Origin: Teredinibacter purpureus
GTDB taxonomy: Bacteria > Pseudomonadota > Gammaproteobacteria > Pseudomonadales > Cellvibrionaceae
Assembly (NCBI RefSeq): GCF_014217335.1
Contig: NZ_CP060092.1
Coordinates: 1,505,501-1,569,500, forward strand
Direction: 5' to 3'
DNA length: 64,000 nucleotides
The number at the start of each line of letters is the position of its first letter. Position 1 is the first letter of the stretch. The notes under the pieces are model-generated. The model did no database searches, was not told the DNA's origin, and worked only from the letters and a program-made list of their open reading frames with translations. The translations under genes were made by a program, and so were the position numbers. Below are positions 43,631 to 54,948 of this stretch, piece after piece.

Positions 43631-46216
43631 TTAAAAAAGCTCCTCGGTTAAACGTTCTTCATTTTCGTAAGGGTTAAAAAGTGGGGATGTGTCCTCTTTT
43701 TCAGGGGGTACATTTTCAACCCGAAAGTATTCAAATTCGGCGTCGGGGTCGCCGGTGTGGGCTCGTTCGCCAGTTTCAGGGTCAATTTTAATGCTGATAA
43801 TGCCTTCTGGCTGAACGCGGGTTTTTTCCTGTGTCCCGTCAAGGGCCGTTCGCATAAAGTCAATCCATATGGGTAGAGCGGCTTTGCCGCCGAATTCGCG
43901 CTGCCCAATAGGGGTGTTTTGATCAAACCCGAGCCACGTTGTAGCGACTATGTCACTGTTATAGCCAGAAAACCAAGTATCGACGGGGCCGTTAGTGGTG
44001 CCTGTTTTGCCCGCAAGATCATTTCGGCCGAGCACTTTTGCTCGAACGCCTGTGCCTCGCTGAATAACGTCCCGAAGCATGGAGTTGATGATGTAGGCTA
44101 CTCGTTCATCAAGTACTCTCTGCGCTCGCGGAAAGTCCTTTGGGCTTAAAAGGCCAAGAAGGCGTTTTAGCTCGAAAGGTATTTCAAACGGGTCGTCACT
44201 TAAATAGGGGTATTCCTCGTCTGGGTCGAACGGAGTGCTAGAGAAAGTTTCGCCTGTATCACAGTCGGAGCAAACAGTTAACGGAAGCGCCTCATATACG
44301 GTGTTGCCGGTATTATCCAGTATCTGTTCTATCAGATAGGGTTGAACTTGATACCCGCCGTTGGCAAACACGGCATAACCGGTTGCAACGTCTAGGGGCG
44401 TTAGTCCGTGGCTGCCCAGTGCAAGTGATAGGTCGCGCGGGAGTTCATCCTCAGTAAAGCCAAATCGATGCATTCCTCGTATGGTGTTGCCAATGCCTAC
44501 TTCGCGTAGAACGCGAATAGAGACAAGGTTACGTGAGCGATAGAGTGCCTCTCTCAATCGTGTGGGGCCATCAAATTTCCCGCTAGAATTTTTGGGTCGC
44601 CATGTGCTTTCGAGTGCTGCGTCATCAAAGACTATAGGGGTATCCATTATGATAGAGGCTGCTGTCATCCCGTTTTCGAGAGCGGCATTATAGATAAAAG
44701 GCTTAAAATTGGAGCCGGGTTGTCGTTTGGCTTGTGTGGCACGATTAAAGTGGCTTTGGTTGAAGTCAAACCCGCCGACAAGCGATAAAATAGCGCCATT
44801 TTGGGGGGCCAGTGCGATTAGCGCAGCTTGAGCATTCGGAACTTGGCTTAGGCTGTAGCCTTTTTCTGTATTGCCCGATAATCGAATTACGTCGCCTAGG
44901 CTTACCACATCTGCGGCACTTTTGGGGGATGGGCCTAGACGGCTTTCCGAGACATAAGCTTTGGCGTTGGAGATCCCCTGATCCCAGTCAATTTTTGTGG
45001 TGCTGCCATCGGGCAAGATGGCGATAAAAGCGGTGTCTTCTATATAAGCCACGGCTGCGGGCGTTAAGTCACCGTAGGTGGGGAGACTTTTGAGTTTGTC
45101 CTGCCAGGCGTCGACTAGAGGTTGAAAATCTAAAGGTTGTGTTGTGGGTTCGGGCTCGACGTCGATTTCTGATTCTGATGCGTTTAGGAGGGGAGCGTTC
45201 GCGGCTTCGTCACCCGGCATATTCGGTAGTAGCGTCAGAGATTGTTCTGGCCCACGGTAACCATGCCGTAAATCGTATGTTAATAGTCCGTTTACGATGG
45301 CGAGATTAGCGCTCTCTTGCATTGAGCTGTTGATCGTTGTAAAAACTTTGTAGCCGTCGGTGTAAGCTTCAAGGCCAAATAGCTCGATTGCTTTGGCGCG
45401 AGCCATTTCAGCAATATATGGTGCTTGAACATCGAGATTACTATTGTGGTAGCTGGCACTTACAGGCTCGGCAATGGCGAGTGAGTAGTTGTTTTGTTCT
45501 ATTTTGCCGAGGGACAGCATGCGCCCTAATATCCAGTCTCGCCTCAGAAGCGCGCGCGAGGGGTTGGCAATGGGGTTCATGGTGGACGGGCCTTTTGGCA
45601 AACCTGCCAGCATAGCAATTTGAGCTAGACTTAGTTGGTCGAGCGGTTTGCCGTAGTAAACTTGGCTCGCGGCGTTGATACCGTAGGCGCGATTGCCAAG
45701 GAAGATAATGTTGACGTAAAGCTCTAGAATCTCTTCTTTGCTTAATTCTTGCTCTATGCGCAGCGCCAGCAAAATTTCATTAAATTTTCGTGCAAAGGTC
45801 TTGCGGCGGGAAAGGTAATAATTACGCGCGACTTGCATAGTGATGGTGCTGCCGCCAGAGGCTCTACGGCCTGTCAGAACAAGCTGGCTTGCGGCCCGCA
45901 TGAGGCCTTTTAGCGACACGCCATTGTGCTCGAAGAAATCGTCATCTTCAGCGGCAAGCAATGCGTCCACATAGCTTTGTGGAATATTGTTGAATTTTAT
46001 AGGTGTGCGCCGTTTCTCACCAAATTCAGCTAGAAGCTTGTGGTCGGCGGAATAAACGCGCAATGGCGTTTGTAGTTTCACGTCTCTCAGGCTGTCTACG
46101 GATGGTAGTTGAGGGCTGAGAATAAGGTACATACCGGATAAAACACATAAAGTGCCGCCGGTTCCTGCGAGTGTCAGCCAAAGGCTGACGATTAAAAAGC
46201 GTTTTTTGATAGTCAT
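43631..46216 (-). CDS. mrcA: penicillin-binding protein 1A
   Basis: A bifunctional peptidoglycan synthase of 861 residues. One N-terminal helix (about 8-32) anchors it. The glycosyltransferase domain follows, with E90 in A-A-E-D-D-D-F-F-E-H, and G-G-S-T-I-T-M-Q-V-A-R-N and L-E-L-Y-V-N-I-I-F-L-G farther on. An OB-like insert (about 315-430) precedes the transpeptidase domain, with S502-N-F-K505, S-R-N and K-T-G-T. It is divergent from pilM, as in Pseudomonas, where a malic-enzyme gene separates it from rpmE; that gene is absent here. Its activator LpoA is encoded at 27489-29372. Confidence 0.97.
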   Translation of the reverse strand: MTIKKRFLIVSLWLTLAGTGGTLCVLSGMYLILSPQLPSVDSLRDVKLQTPLRVYSADHKLLAEFGEKRRTPIKFNNIPQSYVDALLAAEDDDFFEHNGVSLKGLMRAASQLVLTGRRASGGSTITMQVARNYYLSRRKTFARKFNEILLALRIEQELSKEEILELYVNIIFLGNRAYGINAASQVYYGKPLDQLSLAQIAMLAGLPKGPSTMNPIANPSRALLRRDWILGRMLSLGKIEQNNYSLAIAEPVSASYHNSNLDVQAPYIAEMARAKAIELFGLEAYTDGYKVFTTINSSMQESANLAIVNGLLTYDLRHGYRGPEQSLTLLPNMPGDEAANAPLLNASESEIDVEPEPTTQPLDFQPLVDAWQDKLKSLPTYGDLTPAAVAYIEDTAFIAILPDGSTTKIDWDQGISNAKAYVSESRLGPSPKSAADVVSLGDVIRLSGNTEKGYSLSQVPNAQAALIALAPQNGAILSLVGGFDFNQSHFNRATQAKRQPGSNFKPFIYNAALENGMTAASIIMDTPIVFDDAALESTWRPKNSSGKFDGPTRLREALYRSRNLVSIRVLREVGIGNTIRGMHRFGFTEDELPRDLSLALGSHGLTPLDVATGYAVFANGGYQVQPYLIEQILDNTGNTVYEALPLTVCSDCDTGETFSSTPFDPDEEYPYLSDDPFEIPFELKRLLGLLSPKDFPRAQRVLDERVAYIINSMLRDVIQRGTGVRAKVLGRNDLAGKTGTTNGPVDTWFSGYNSDIVATTWLGFDQNTPIGQREFGGKAALPIWIDFMRTALDGTQEKTRVQPEGIISIKIDPETGERAHTGDPDAEFEYFRVENVPPEKEDTSPLFNPYENEERLTEELF

Positions 46217-46306
46217 TTGAGTATTTTAAAACTGAATAAGGGGCCGGATCGCAATAGGTTTTGCCATTATAAGACCTTTTTCACACTTTACCTATGTAGT
46301 CACAGG

Positions 46307-46334
46307 TTGCAGCCTATACTTAAAGTGCTATAAC
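46307..46334 (+). promoter_or_regulatory. candidate sigma-70 promoter of the pil operon
   Basis: TTGCAG (46307-46312) and TATAAC (46329-46334) are 16 bases apart, with transcription expected around 46341, 30 bases before the pilM ATG. It fits the divergent mrcA/pilM layout. Confidence 0.5.
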
Positions 46335-46349
46335 ATAAACATAACCTAA

Positions 46350-47438
<1,089 letters not shown>

Positions 47439-47439
47439 C

Positions 47440-48003
47440 ATGGCTCAGATTAACTTATTGCCTTGGCGTGAAGAGCACCGCCGAGAGAAAAAGAAAGAAT
47501 TTTTAACCCAGCTTGGGGGCGTATGCCTACTGGCAATTGGGGTAGCTTATCTTTGGGTTCAAGCCGTAGATGGCGCTATCGCGACTCAAAACACTCGAAA
47601 TAGTATGTTGAATACCGAGATTGGGTTACTAGAAAAGCAAGTTAGTGAAATTAAAGACTTGAAGAAAAAACGTCGTGAACTGCTGGACCGAATGAAGGTT
47701 ATCCAGGATCTGGAGGGTAAGCGGTCCATTATTGTTCATTATTTTGATGAGTTTGCAAAGTCAGTTCCCGATGGCGTTTACATCACCACATTGTCAAAGA
47801 ATGGCAATATTATTTCCATTGATGGCGTTAGCGAGTCCACCAACCGTGTATCTACTTTTATGCGTCAGCTTGACGACTCGGAGTGGTTTGCTGATCCGAA
47901 CTTAAAATCGGTTGTCGCGGCCCCTCAGCATGGGTCACAAGCCAGCACTTTTCAGATGCAGCTGAAAGTGGTGCTTCCAGACGACGACGCGAAGGAAGAA
48001 TAA
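47440..48003 (+). CDS. pilN: type IV pilus assembly protein PilN
   Basis: A 187-residue inner-membrane protein. The N-terminal I-N-L-L-P-W-R-E is the PilM-binding motif. One helix (about 25-45) is followed by a coiled coil (about 55-95) and a small periplasmic domain that pairs with PilO. ATG 47440 is preferred because the PilM-binding motif follows at once. The gap to pilO is 1 base. Confidence 0.96.
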   Translation: MAQINLLPWREEHRREKKKEFLTQLGGVCLLAIGVAYLWVQAVDGAIATQNTRNSMLNTEIGLLEKQVSEIKDLKKKRRELLDRMKVIQDLEGKRSIIVHYFDEFAKSVPDGVYITTLSKNGNIISIDGVSESTNRVSTFMRQLDDSEWFADPNLKSVVAAPQHGSQASTFQMQLKVVLPDDDAKEE

Positions 48004-48004
48004 A

Positions 48005-48640
48005 ATGGCCGACATGAATCAGCTTATAGAGCAATTGCAAGGTTTCGATATCAATGATGTCGATTGGGATCGGGTCGGTGTTTGGCCCGTAGCGGTGAGA
48101 GTTTTACTTTGTTTTTTTGCTGCGGCCGCAATTGTTGTTGCTGGGTATTTTCTTGTTGTCCAAGAAAAAAATCATGAGCTAGATATTGCTAAGAATAAAG
48201 AAGTACAGCTTAAAACCTCATTCGAAACCAAGGCGTTTGAAGCTGCAAACTTAGACCGATATCGACAGCAAATGCTAGAAATGAAAGAGTCTTTTGGTAC
48301 TTTGGTTTCTAGGCTACCGACAGATACTGAGGTTCCAGGGTTGTTAGAAGACATTGACAATAAGGGCGTTGAAAGTCGATTGTCGATACAAAGTATCGCT
48401 TTGCAAAATGAAGTTTCTACGGAATTTTACATTGAGTTGCCGATTAAGATAAATGTTTCTGGCGGGTACCATGAGTTTGGGGCTTTTGTGAGTGGTGTTG
48501 CAGGCATGCCACGCATTGTGACGTTGCATAATTTTCGAATTAGCAAGCCTTCATCTTCAAGTGGAGCGGGCTTAACTAACAGTACTTTAACAATGGAGAT
48601 TATTGCTAAAACGTACCGTTACAAATCTCAAGGTAGTTAG
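48005..48640 (+). CDS. pilO: type IV pilus assembly protein PilO
   Basis: A 211-residue partner of PilN. After about 30 cytoplasmic residues, a helix (V-L-L-C-F-F-A-A-A-A-I-V-V-A-G-Y-F) is followed by a coiled coil and a ferredoxin-like periplasmic domain (Y-H-E-F-G-A-F-V-S-G-V-A). It shapes the alignment platform for the secretin. It lies 1 base after pilN and 2 bases before pilP. Confidence 0.95.
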   Translation: MADMNQLIEQLQGFDINDVDWDRVGVWPVAVRVLLCFFAAAAIVVAGYFLVVQEKNHELDIAKNKEVQLKTSFETKAFEAANLDRYRQQMLEMKESFGTLVSRLPTDTEVPGLLEDIDNKGVESRLSIQSIALQNEVSTEFYIELPIKINVSGGYHEFGAFVSGVAGMPRIVTLHNFRISKPSSSSGAGLTNSTLTMEIIAKTYRYKSQGS

Positions 48641-48642
48641 TT

Positions 48643-49179
48643 ATGCAAAAAAACTTGTCTCGAATATTAACCGCGTATGTATTTTGCTTCTTGTTCGTTG
48701 GCTGCAGTTCTGATGGGGCGCATTCTGATTTGAGCTCCTACATTGGAGAGGTAAAAGAGCGACCTTCCGGTTCTATTGAACGTCTTCCTCCATTTAAGCC
48801 TTATGAGGCGTTTGTTTATAGCGCTGCAGCGATGCGCAGCCCATTTGATCTCCCTATTGATGTGGAAAGGCGTGTGTATGAAAGTTCAAATGAAAACGTC
48901 AAACCCGATTTCGCTCGAGAAAAAGAGTTTTTAGAAGGGTTTGTACTGTCGTCTTTGGATATGGTTGGAACCTTGGAAAAAGATGGTGTTCTATGGGCTT
49001 TGATAAAAGATAGTAGTGGCCGTATCCACCTGATTACAGAGGGCCATTATCTAGGTAAAAATCATGGGAAAGTGATTGAAACTTCCGAGACAAATATAGA
49101 ACTTATTGAAATAGTGTCTGATGGCCTTGAGGGCTGGGTTGAAAGACCGAGTATCCTTGCTTTATCCGAGAAGGAATAA
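48643..49179 (+). CDS. pilP: type IV pilus lipoprotein PilP
   Basis: A 178-residue lipoprotein (lipobox F-V-G-C at residues 18-21) anchored in the inner membrane. An unstructured segment contains the R-S-P-F-D region that binds PilN/PilO. A C-terminal beta-sandwich contacts the PilQ secretin. Overall sequence and position mark it clearly. Five bases separate it from pilQ. Confidence 0.95.
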   Translation: MQKNLSRILTAYVFCFLFVGCSSDGAHSDLSSYIGEVKERPSGSIERLPPFKPYEAFVYSAAAMRSPFDLPIDVERRVYESSNENVKPDFAREKEFLEGFVLSSLDMVGTLEKDGVLWALIKDSSGRIHLITEGHYLGKNHGKVIETSETNIELIEIVSDGLEGWVERPSILALSEKE

Positions 49180-49184
49180 ACAAA

Positions 49185-51362
49185 ATGTTTACACAAAAAA
49201 TGAAAATCCTACTCATTGGTACTCTAGTGCTGGCATCTGGCAGTCTTATGGCCGCGGATTTGAATGATATCGGGTTTTCTGAGTTACCTGGTGAGCGAGC
49301 TGAGCTTCGTTTAAGCTTTGCGGGTGATGTTGTTGAGCCGCAAAGCTACATTATTGATCAGCCTCCAAGAATCGTACTTGATTTCAATGGTGTCGAGAAC
49401 TTATTGGCCCAGAAGAAATACCCTATGTCTGTTGGAGAGGTAGTAAGTGCGGTGGTGGTTGCCGGAGGGGGCCGAACACGACTAATTGTTAATTTAAATA
49501 ACTCCGTACCATTCTCCTCCCGAGTTGAGGGGCAGGAGCTGATCGTCGAAATCGGGGCGGAATCCGTTAGTAGTGCTGTTCCTAGCAGCCTATATAGTGA
49601 AATGTCTGGCGCTTCCCAGAGTGGCTCTGGCGAGTATCGCGGGGCAAATGCGTCTTCCGAGATTGATGGAATAGATTTTCGTCGCGGTGAGCTGGGTGAA
49701 GGTAAGGTAATTGTTACTTTGACAAATCCTAATATTGCTATTGACGTAGAAGAGGTCGCGACAGGTGTAACGGTCACCTTCTTGGATACGGCTCTTCCAG
49801 GTGCAATGGTTCGAACTTTAGATGTAGTTGATTTTGCAACGCCGGTTAGCACGTTGGGTTCAAGTACCGCGGGCTCGAATACCGTTTTGAAAATTAACGC
49901 GACAGGTGATTATGACTATTTAGCTTATCAGGCAGATAACGAGTACGTTATTAGTGTTAAGCCTTTAAGTCAGGCTGATGTAGAGGAAAAGAAAAAGGTT
50001 TTTGCCTACACCGGAGAGCGTTTGTCCATAAACTTTCAGGATATTAAGGTTCGCTCGGTGCTGCAGTTGATTGCAGATTTCACTGAATTGAATCTTGTCG
50101 CCAGCGACACCGTAACAGGTAGTATAACGTTGAGATTGGAAAACGTGCCTTGGGATCAGGCGCTGGATCTCGTATTGAAAACAAAGGGATTGGACAAGCG
50201 TCAAATTGGCAATGTATTAATGGTTGCGCCTGCCGCTGAGATAGCAGAGCGAGAGAAGCAGGAAATTGAGACCAAAAAACAATTGGAGGAGTTGGCGCCA
50301 CTGAGGACTGAGTATATTCGTATTCGATATGCGAATGCTCGTGAGTTGTTCTCGTTATTTATGTCATCTAGCGGCGGCGGCGGTGCTTCTGGCGGCAGTG
50401 AGGGGGCCGGTAGTGCACGTAATTCAACAGGTAGTATCTTGTCTGATCGTGGGCAGGCTATTGTCGATGAAAGAACAAATTCGATAATACTCACTGATAC
50501 TGAGGAAAAAATTAATAAATTCAAGCAGCTAATTGATCGGATTGATGTTCCTGTTAAACAGGTGATGATTGAAGCTAGATTGGTTATCGCAAACTCCGAC
50601 TTTCGTAAAGAGCTGGGTGTTCGTATGGCGGGCGATGCTGTGCAGTCAACTCAGTCTGGCAGCCATATACACGAATTCACAGGTAGCATGGAAGGTATTT
50701 ATGCGGAAGAAAATGGTGTAAGAGGGGCTTATTCCGATAATGACGGCGATGGATTTGCGGATAGCGCTCATACTTTTCCTCAAAATAGCTTGGTCGACCT
50801 AGGTGTGTTTAATCCGAGTGGCTCCATCGCATGGAATATTATTAGTAGTAATTTCATGTTGGGAATGGAGTTGTCGGCACTTCAAGACTCAGGCTTTGCT
50901 GAAATCGTTTCTCAGCCTAAGGTCATCACCGGCGACAAGCAGCCTGCAACGATTCAATCGGGTACCGAGGTTCCTTATCAGGAAGAGTCGGCTAGCGGTG
51001 GCACAACGACTTCATTTAAAGAGGTGGTCTTGAGCTTGCACGTGACGCCGCAAATTACGCCTGACAATAGAATAATTATGGAGTTAACGATTGATCAAGA
51101 CTCGGTAACGGGCGTTTCCTCGGGTGTTCCAATTATCGATGTGACGCATTTAGAAACTTCTGTTCTTGTCTCTGATGGCGATACCGTTGTGCTTGGTGGC
51201 ATTTACCAGACGGAAACGGTCAAAGGCCAGAGTAAGGTACCTCTTTTGGGCGATATACCGTTTGTAGGTGCGTTGTTTAGAAATGATATTCGCTCAGAAG
51301 AGAAGCGAGAGTTGCTAATCTTTGTGACGCCGCGAATTATGACTTCGGATTTTCTTGAATAA
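49185..51362 (+). CDS. pilQ: type IV pilus secretin PilQ
   Basis: The 725-residue outer-membrane secretin through which the pilus leaves the cell. A signal peptide ends L-M-A-A-D. Two AMIN domains (about 30-130, 165-260) bind peptidoglycan. An STN/N0 domain (about 285-340, beginning I-N-F-Q-D-I-K-V-R) and an N1 domain follow. A Gly/Ser-rich linker (around 395-410) leads into the secretin barrel, with V-P-Y-Q-E-E-S in the middle and V-P-L-L-G-D-I-P-F-V-G-A-L-F-R near the end. Confidence 0.97.
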   Translation: MFTQKMKILLIGTLVLASGSLMAADLNDIGFSELPGERAELRLSFAGDVVEPQSYIIDQPPRIVLDFNGVENLLAQKKYPMSVGEVVSAVVVAGGGRTRLIVNLNNSVPFSSRVEGQELIVEIGAESVSSAVPSSLYSEMSGASQSGSGEYRGANASSEIDGIDFRRGELGEGKVIVTLTNPNIAIDVEEVATGVTVTFLDTALPGAMVRTLDVVDFATPVSTLGSSTAGSNTVLKINATGDYDYLAYQADNEYVISVKPLSQADVEEKKKVFAYTGERLSINFQDIKVRSVLQLIADFTELNLVASDTVTGSITLRLENVPWDQALDLVLKTKGLDKRQIGNVLMVAPAAEIAEREKQEIETKKQLEELAPLRTEYIRIRYANARELFSLFMSSSGGGGASGGSEGAGSARNSTGSILSDRGQAIVDERTNSIILTDTEEKINKFKQLIDRIDVPVKQVMIEARLVIANSDFRKELGVRMAGDAVQSTQSGSHIHEFTGSMEGIYAEENGVRGAYSDNDGDGFADSAHTFPQNSLVDLGVFNPSGSIAWNIISSNFMLGMELSALQDSGFAEIVSQPKVITGDKQPATIQSGTEVPYQEESASGGTTTSFKEVVLSLHVTPQITPDNRIIMELTIDQDSVTGVSSGVPIIDVTHLETSVLVSDGDTVVLGGIYQTETVKGQSKVPLLGDIPFVGALFRNDIRSEEKRELLIFVTPRIMTSDFLE

Positions 51363-51363
51363 C

Positions 51364-51882
51364 GTGAATCACCCTATTTTTTTGGTCGGCCCTATGGGGG
51401 CCGGCAAATCGACTATCGGCAAAATGCTAGCATTGCGTCTAAATCACGAGTTTCTTGATACAGACCATGTTATCGAGTTACGTACTGGCGCCGATATTCC
51501 TTGGATTTTTGATGTTGAAGGCGAAGACGGTTTTCGAGAGCGAGAGTCCTCGGTGCTAGACGAAATGATCGGTATGCGCTCGGCTGTGGTGGCTACCGGC
51601 GGTGGTATTATTATGCGGGAGCATAATAGACAGTTGCTTCGAGCGCAGCCATTGGTTGTGTACCTTACGGCTAGTATTGAGCAGCTGGTAGAGAGAACCT
51701 ATAAAGATAAAAAAAGGCCTTTACTGCAAGTTGATGATCCCAAAGCAAAAATTGTAGAGCTCTTTAATCTTCGAGACCCTTTGTATCGCGAAGTTGCAAG
51801 TTTTGTACTTATGACTGATGGTCGAAGCCCCAAGTATGTCGTGCAGGCCATTGAAGAGTGGTTGGCAGCTTCAGGGGGTTGA
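51364..51882 (+). CDS. aroK: shikimate kinase
   Basis: A 172-residue enzyme that phosphorylates shikimate with ATP. Walker A is G-P-M-G-A-G-K-S-T; D-T-D and G-F-R-E-R-E bind shikimate, and G-G-G is in A-T-G-G-G-I. It begins at GTG 51364, 1 base past the pilQ stop; a TTG at 51355 inside pilQ is another option. Coupling to pilQ and to aroB matches other gammaproteobacteria. Confidence 0.95.
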   Translation: MNHPIFLVGPMGAGKSTIGKMLALRLNHEFLDTDHVIELRTGADIPWIFDVEGEDGFRERESSVLDEMIGMRSAVVATGGGIIMREHNRQLLRAQPLVVYLTASIEQLVERTYKDKKRPLLQVDDPKAKIVELFNLRDPLYREVASFVLMTDGRSPKYVVQAIEEWLAASGG

Positions 51883-51980
51883 ATTTAGCGTTTTTTGCAT
51901 TTCCGTTCTTTTTCTCATTTCTCGTATACAATATTGGCCGTTATTAAATTTCGTTTTCTAAATTGGACGCATTTTTTACT

Positions 51981-53069
51981 ATGGCCATTCCTACCCTCAA
52001 TGTAGACCTCGGCGAACGCAGTTACCCCATTTTTATCGGTGAGAACATGCTCGCTAACCCCGAAACGCTTGTCCCCTATATCGTTTCTGATCAAGTTATG
52101 CTTGTCACCAATAGCACGGTTGACCCTCTCTATACTCAAAAGATTGAGGCCTTGCTGGGTTCGCACTTTCGAATTGATAAAGTGGTATTACCCGATGGCG
52201 AGCAATATAAAAATACAGAGACGCTTAACGGTATTTTCGATGCACTGCTTGAAAAACGTCATAATCGTCGAACAACGTTAGTTGCCTTGGGTGGCGGTGT
52301 TGTGGGTGATATGGCTGGATTTGCAGCGGCATGTTATCAGCGAGGCGTTAATTTTATTCAGGTGCCCACGACGCTCTTGTCACAAGTAGATTCCTCTGTC
52401 GGCGGCAAAACGGGGGTGAATCATCCGTTGGGAAAAAATATGATAGGCGCGTTTCACCAGCCGAAATCGGTTGTGATCGATACCGACGTGTTGAAGACTT
52501 TGCCGGATAGAGAGCTTTCCGCTGGTTTGGCAGAAGTCATTAAGTACGGTTTGATTGCTGACGCGAATTTTTTTGTGTGGCTTGAAGATAATATAGGTAA
52601 GTTGCTTGCACGTGATTCGGTTGCGCTGGCGTACGCTATTGAAGTGTCTTGCCAGACAAAGGCGGATGTTGTTGCAAAAGATGAAACCGAGTCGGGTGTA
52701 AGAGCTATTTTAAATTTGGGGCACACATTTGGGCATGCCATCGAATCTCATCAGGGGTACGGTGTTTGGGTGCATGGCGAAGCGGTGGGCGCGGGTATGG
52801 TGATGGCCTGTGATTTATCGTTCCGGCTGGGGTGGCTGGGTCAGGATATTGTCGATCGAGCGCATGCGTTGATTTCTCGTGCGGGGTTACCTGTTCGGGC
52901 GCCAAAAAATATGACGCCTGACGTTTTTCTTGAATATATGGCGGTAGATAAAAAAGTGCTTGATGGAAGTTTGCGCTTGGTACTACTCAAAGGCTGTGGT
53001 GAAGCCGTGGTGACGAATGATTTCAGCGCAGCACTGTTAAACGAAACGCTCGCAGAGTTTTGTGAATAA
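51981..53069 (+). CDS. aroB: 3-dehydroquinate synthase
   Basis: A 362-residue metal-dependent enzyme that forms 3-dehydroquinate, the second step of the shikimate pathway. NAD binds at [29 protein letters not shown] lines the active site, and H-T-F-G-H-A-I-E holds metal ligands. The ATG at 51981 matches homologues; a GTG/TTG six codons earlier is unlikely. Confidence 0.97.
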   Translation: MAIPTLNVDLGERSYPIFIGENMLANPETLVPYIVSDQVMLVTNSTVDPLYTQKIEALLGSHFRIDKVVLPDGEQYKNTETLNGIFDALLEKRHNRRTTLVALGGGVVGDMAGFAAACYQRGVNFIQVPTTLLSQVDSSVGGKTGVNHPLGKNMIGAFHQPKSVVIDTDVLKTLPDRELSAGLAEVIKYGLIADANFFVWLEDNIGKLLARDSVALAYAIEVSCQTKADVVAKDETESGVRAILNLGHTFGHAIESHQGYGVWVHGEAVGAGMVMACDLSFRLGWLGQDIVDRAHALISRAGLPVRAPKNMTPDVFLEYMAVDKKVLDGSLRLVLLKGCGEAVVTNDFSAALLNETLAEFCE

Positions 53070-53082
53070 CTGAAACTAGGCT

Positions 53083-54615
53083 ATGGAAAATCAAGAGTTA
53101 GACTTAAACCTTGAGCCACATTCATCCGAAGGCGACAGTGCGCTGATTCATCAGGAGCAGTGCAGTGGCTTTTTCTCTACACCAAGCCGGCAAGGCGTTG
53201 TTGATCAGATTGTACATTTTATGCAATTTAGTGAAGGGCTGCCTGTATTGGTGGGTGATGCTGGCGTTGGGAAGACTAGATTGTTGGGTGAGTTGTCACT
53301 TCGGTTAAGCCATCTCGAGGTGTGCGGGTGCTGTGAGTTTACGGGTGAAGCAGCATTAGTTGATGATTTGGTCATTGTTAGTGGCGCTCTGGGCCTTCAG
53401 TGTGCGGAGCAGGACAGCCCCGGTGAAATACTTGCCGCCCTTAGACATTTTTGCCATCAGCTTACATCCGAGCAAAAGCGAGGAGTGTTAATGCTCGATA
53501 ATGCCCACTTGCTTGATGACGCTACATTGGGAGCTTTAACTAGCTTATTGCAGGGCATTCAAGTGGGCGGTTACGGTATATCGTTATTGTTGAGCGGGCG
53601 TCCGGGCTTGGTTGAGCGTCTTGATGAAATGGCGATACTTGATGTCCCTATTTATGATTTCGAAATGCCACAATTATCGTGTGCGGAGCTAGAGACATTT
53701 ATCGCTGCGCAGGGCTTTGTTGTGTCTAATGCCGGTGAGCCGGAGGCTATTCGCCACGTATGGGCTAAGTCTATGGGCAACCCCGGCTTGGCGCTGACAC
53801 TACTTAATAGCGGTTTTTCGGCTAAGGTTGCGGTTGAAGCGCATGGAAAAGCATCCGAGAGTCGAAATACCGTATTCACGTTTGCTGCGGGTATGCCCAT
53901 TGTTCATCTTATGGCTATGTCTGTACTGGTTGGGGTATTGATTTGGGCGATACAATCGCGCGATACGGATGATGATGTTGAAGCGGTTACTTCAACAGAA
54001 GTGCTTGCGCCTCAGGAAGCCCCCCCTCTATCTGTGTCGTCTGTAGAGGCTTTGGGCGATGACGTAGCTGGCAATATGCTAACGACGCGCCCACCTATTG
54101 ATATTACGGCTGTCCCCGCACGTCCTGACGTCCATAATTTACAGGTGGGTGCCGAAGGCGAGGCGCTGGAAGCTACCTTCGTGTTAGAGGAGGCGGTCGA
54201 CACCTCGGTCGATGTGGTTGAGCTTGAGCTTGAGCGTGCGCCGGAGCCAGTGGAAATTGTGGCCGCCCCCTCTGTCGTCGAACACACTAAAACCTCACAG
54301 ATGCTCTATCAGCATGATGAGGCGTTTTTGATGTCCCAGCCAAATTCAGATTATGCGCTTCAGGTGCTGGCCGCCAGCAAACATTATTCGTTACAGTCCT
54401 ACATGGAGCGGCAGGAGAATCGTGCCAACTTGTATTTGTATCAAAGTTATAGAGAAGGCAAACGTCTGTATGTAGTGCTCGCGGGTGTCTATACTTCTCG
54501 GCAAGCGGCGTTAAGGGCACGTGAACACTTGCCAGAGGAGCAGAGAAATGCCGGCCCTTGGCCTCGATCACTGAAAGACATTAAGCAGGAGATCAGTGCA
54601 AATAGCCGAAATTGA
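53083..54615 (+). CDS. damX: DamX-like ATPase with SPOR domain
   Basis: A 510-residue protein with an ExeA-like P-loop ATPase domain in front (Walker A G-D-A-G-V-G-K-T-R; Walker B L-M-L-D-N-A-H). One helix (about 273-291) follows, then a Pro/Glu/Val-rich periplasmic linker and a C-terminal SPOR domain (about 420-490, Y-A-L-Q-V-L-A-A-S-K to V-V-L-A-G-V-Y). It follows aroB by 13 bases, the usual place of damX. DamX localises to the septum in E. coli; the fused ATPase region points to an extra energy-linked function, as in Pseudomonas homologues. Confidence 0.9.
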   Translation: MENQELDLNLEPHSSEGDSALIHQEQCSGFFSTPSRQGVVDQIVHFMQFSEGLPVLVGDAGVGKTRLLGELSLRLSHLEVCGCCEFTGEAALVDDLVIVSGALGLQCAEQDSPGEILAALRHFCHQLTSEQKRGVLMLDNAHLLDDATLGALTSLLQGIQVGGYGISLLLSGRPGLVERLDEMAILDVPIYDFEMPQLSCAELETFIAAQGFVVSNAGEPEAIRHVWAKSMGNPGLALTLLNSGFSAKVAVEAHGKASESRNTVFTFAAGMPIVHLMAMSVLVGVLIWAIQSRDTDDDVEAVTSTEVLAPQEAPPLSVSSVEALGDDVAGNMLTTRPPIDITAVPARPDVHNLQVGAEGEALEATFVLEEAVDTSVDVVELELERAPEPVEIVAAPSVVEHTKTSQMLYQHDEAFLMSQPNSDYALQVLAASKHYSLQSYMERQENRANLYLYQSYREGKRLYVVLAGVYTSRQAALRAREHLPEEQRNAGPWPRSLKDIKQEISANSRN

Positions 54616-54717
54616 AAGGCTTTTATGTGTTAGATCACCTGTATCTTGCGCCGGACAAATCGGCATCCTCTTGCTAATGATGAGTTGTGCAGTTAATATG
54701 CTGCGCCCAATTATCAG

Positions 54718-54747
54718 TAGCCCCTATCTTTTGGGCCTTTTTTTATC
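54718..54747 (+). terminator. terminator after damX
   Basis: AGCCC and GGGC around a 9-base loop are followed by a run of seven T. The stem is short (about 4 pairs), but the T run is strong. It lies about 100 bases after the damX stop. Confidence 0.6.
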
Positions 54748-54948
54748 TGGCTTGCCCACAAATTAGTTCGTCGTGTTCTAGGGATTACGCAGTAGCATCC
54801 AACGTTTATAGCGAAGCGATGCACCTTAAGTGGTCGGTGTTTACTACAAGGTAAGGTGAATCTACCAAGGCTTGATGACGCAGTGGTTGGGCTCGATAGT
54901 CGTTATTAAAAGCAGCTTTAACGATACGAGAGTGGGTCACGCTAAGTG

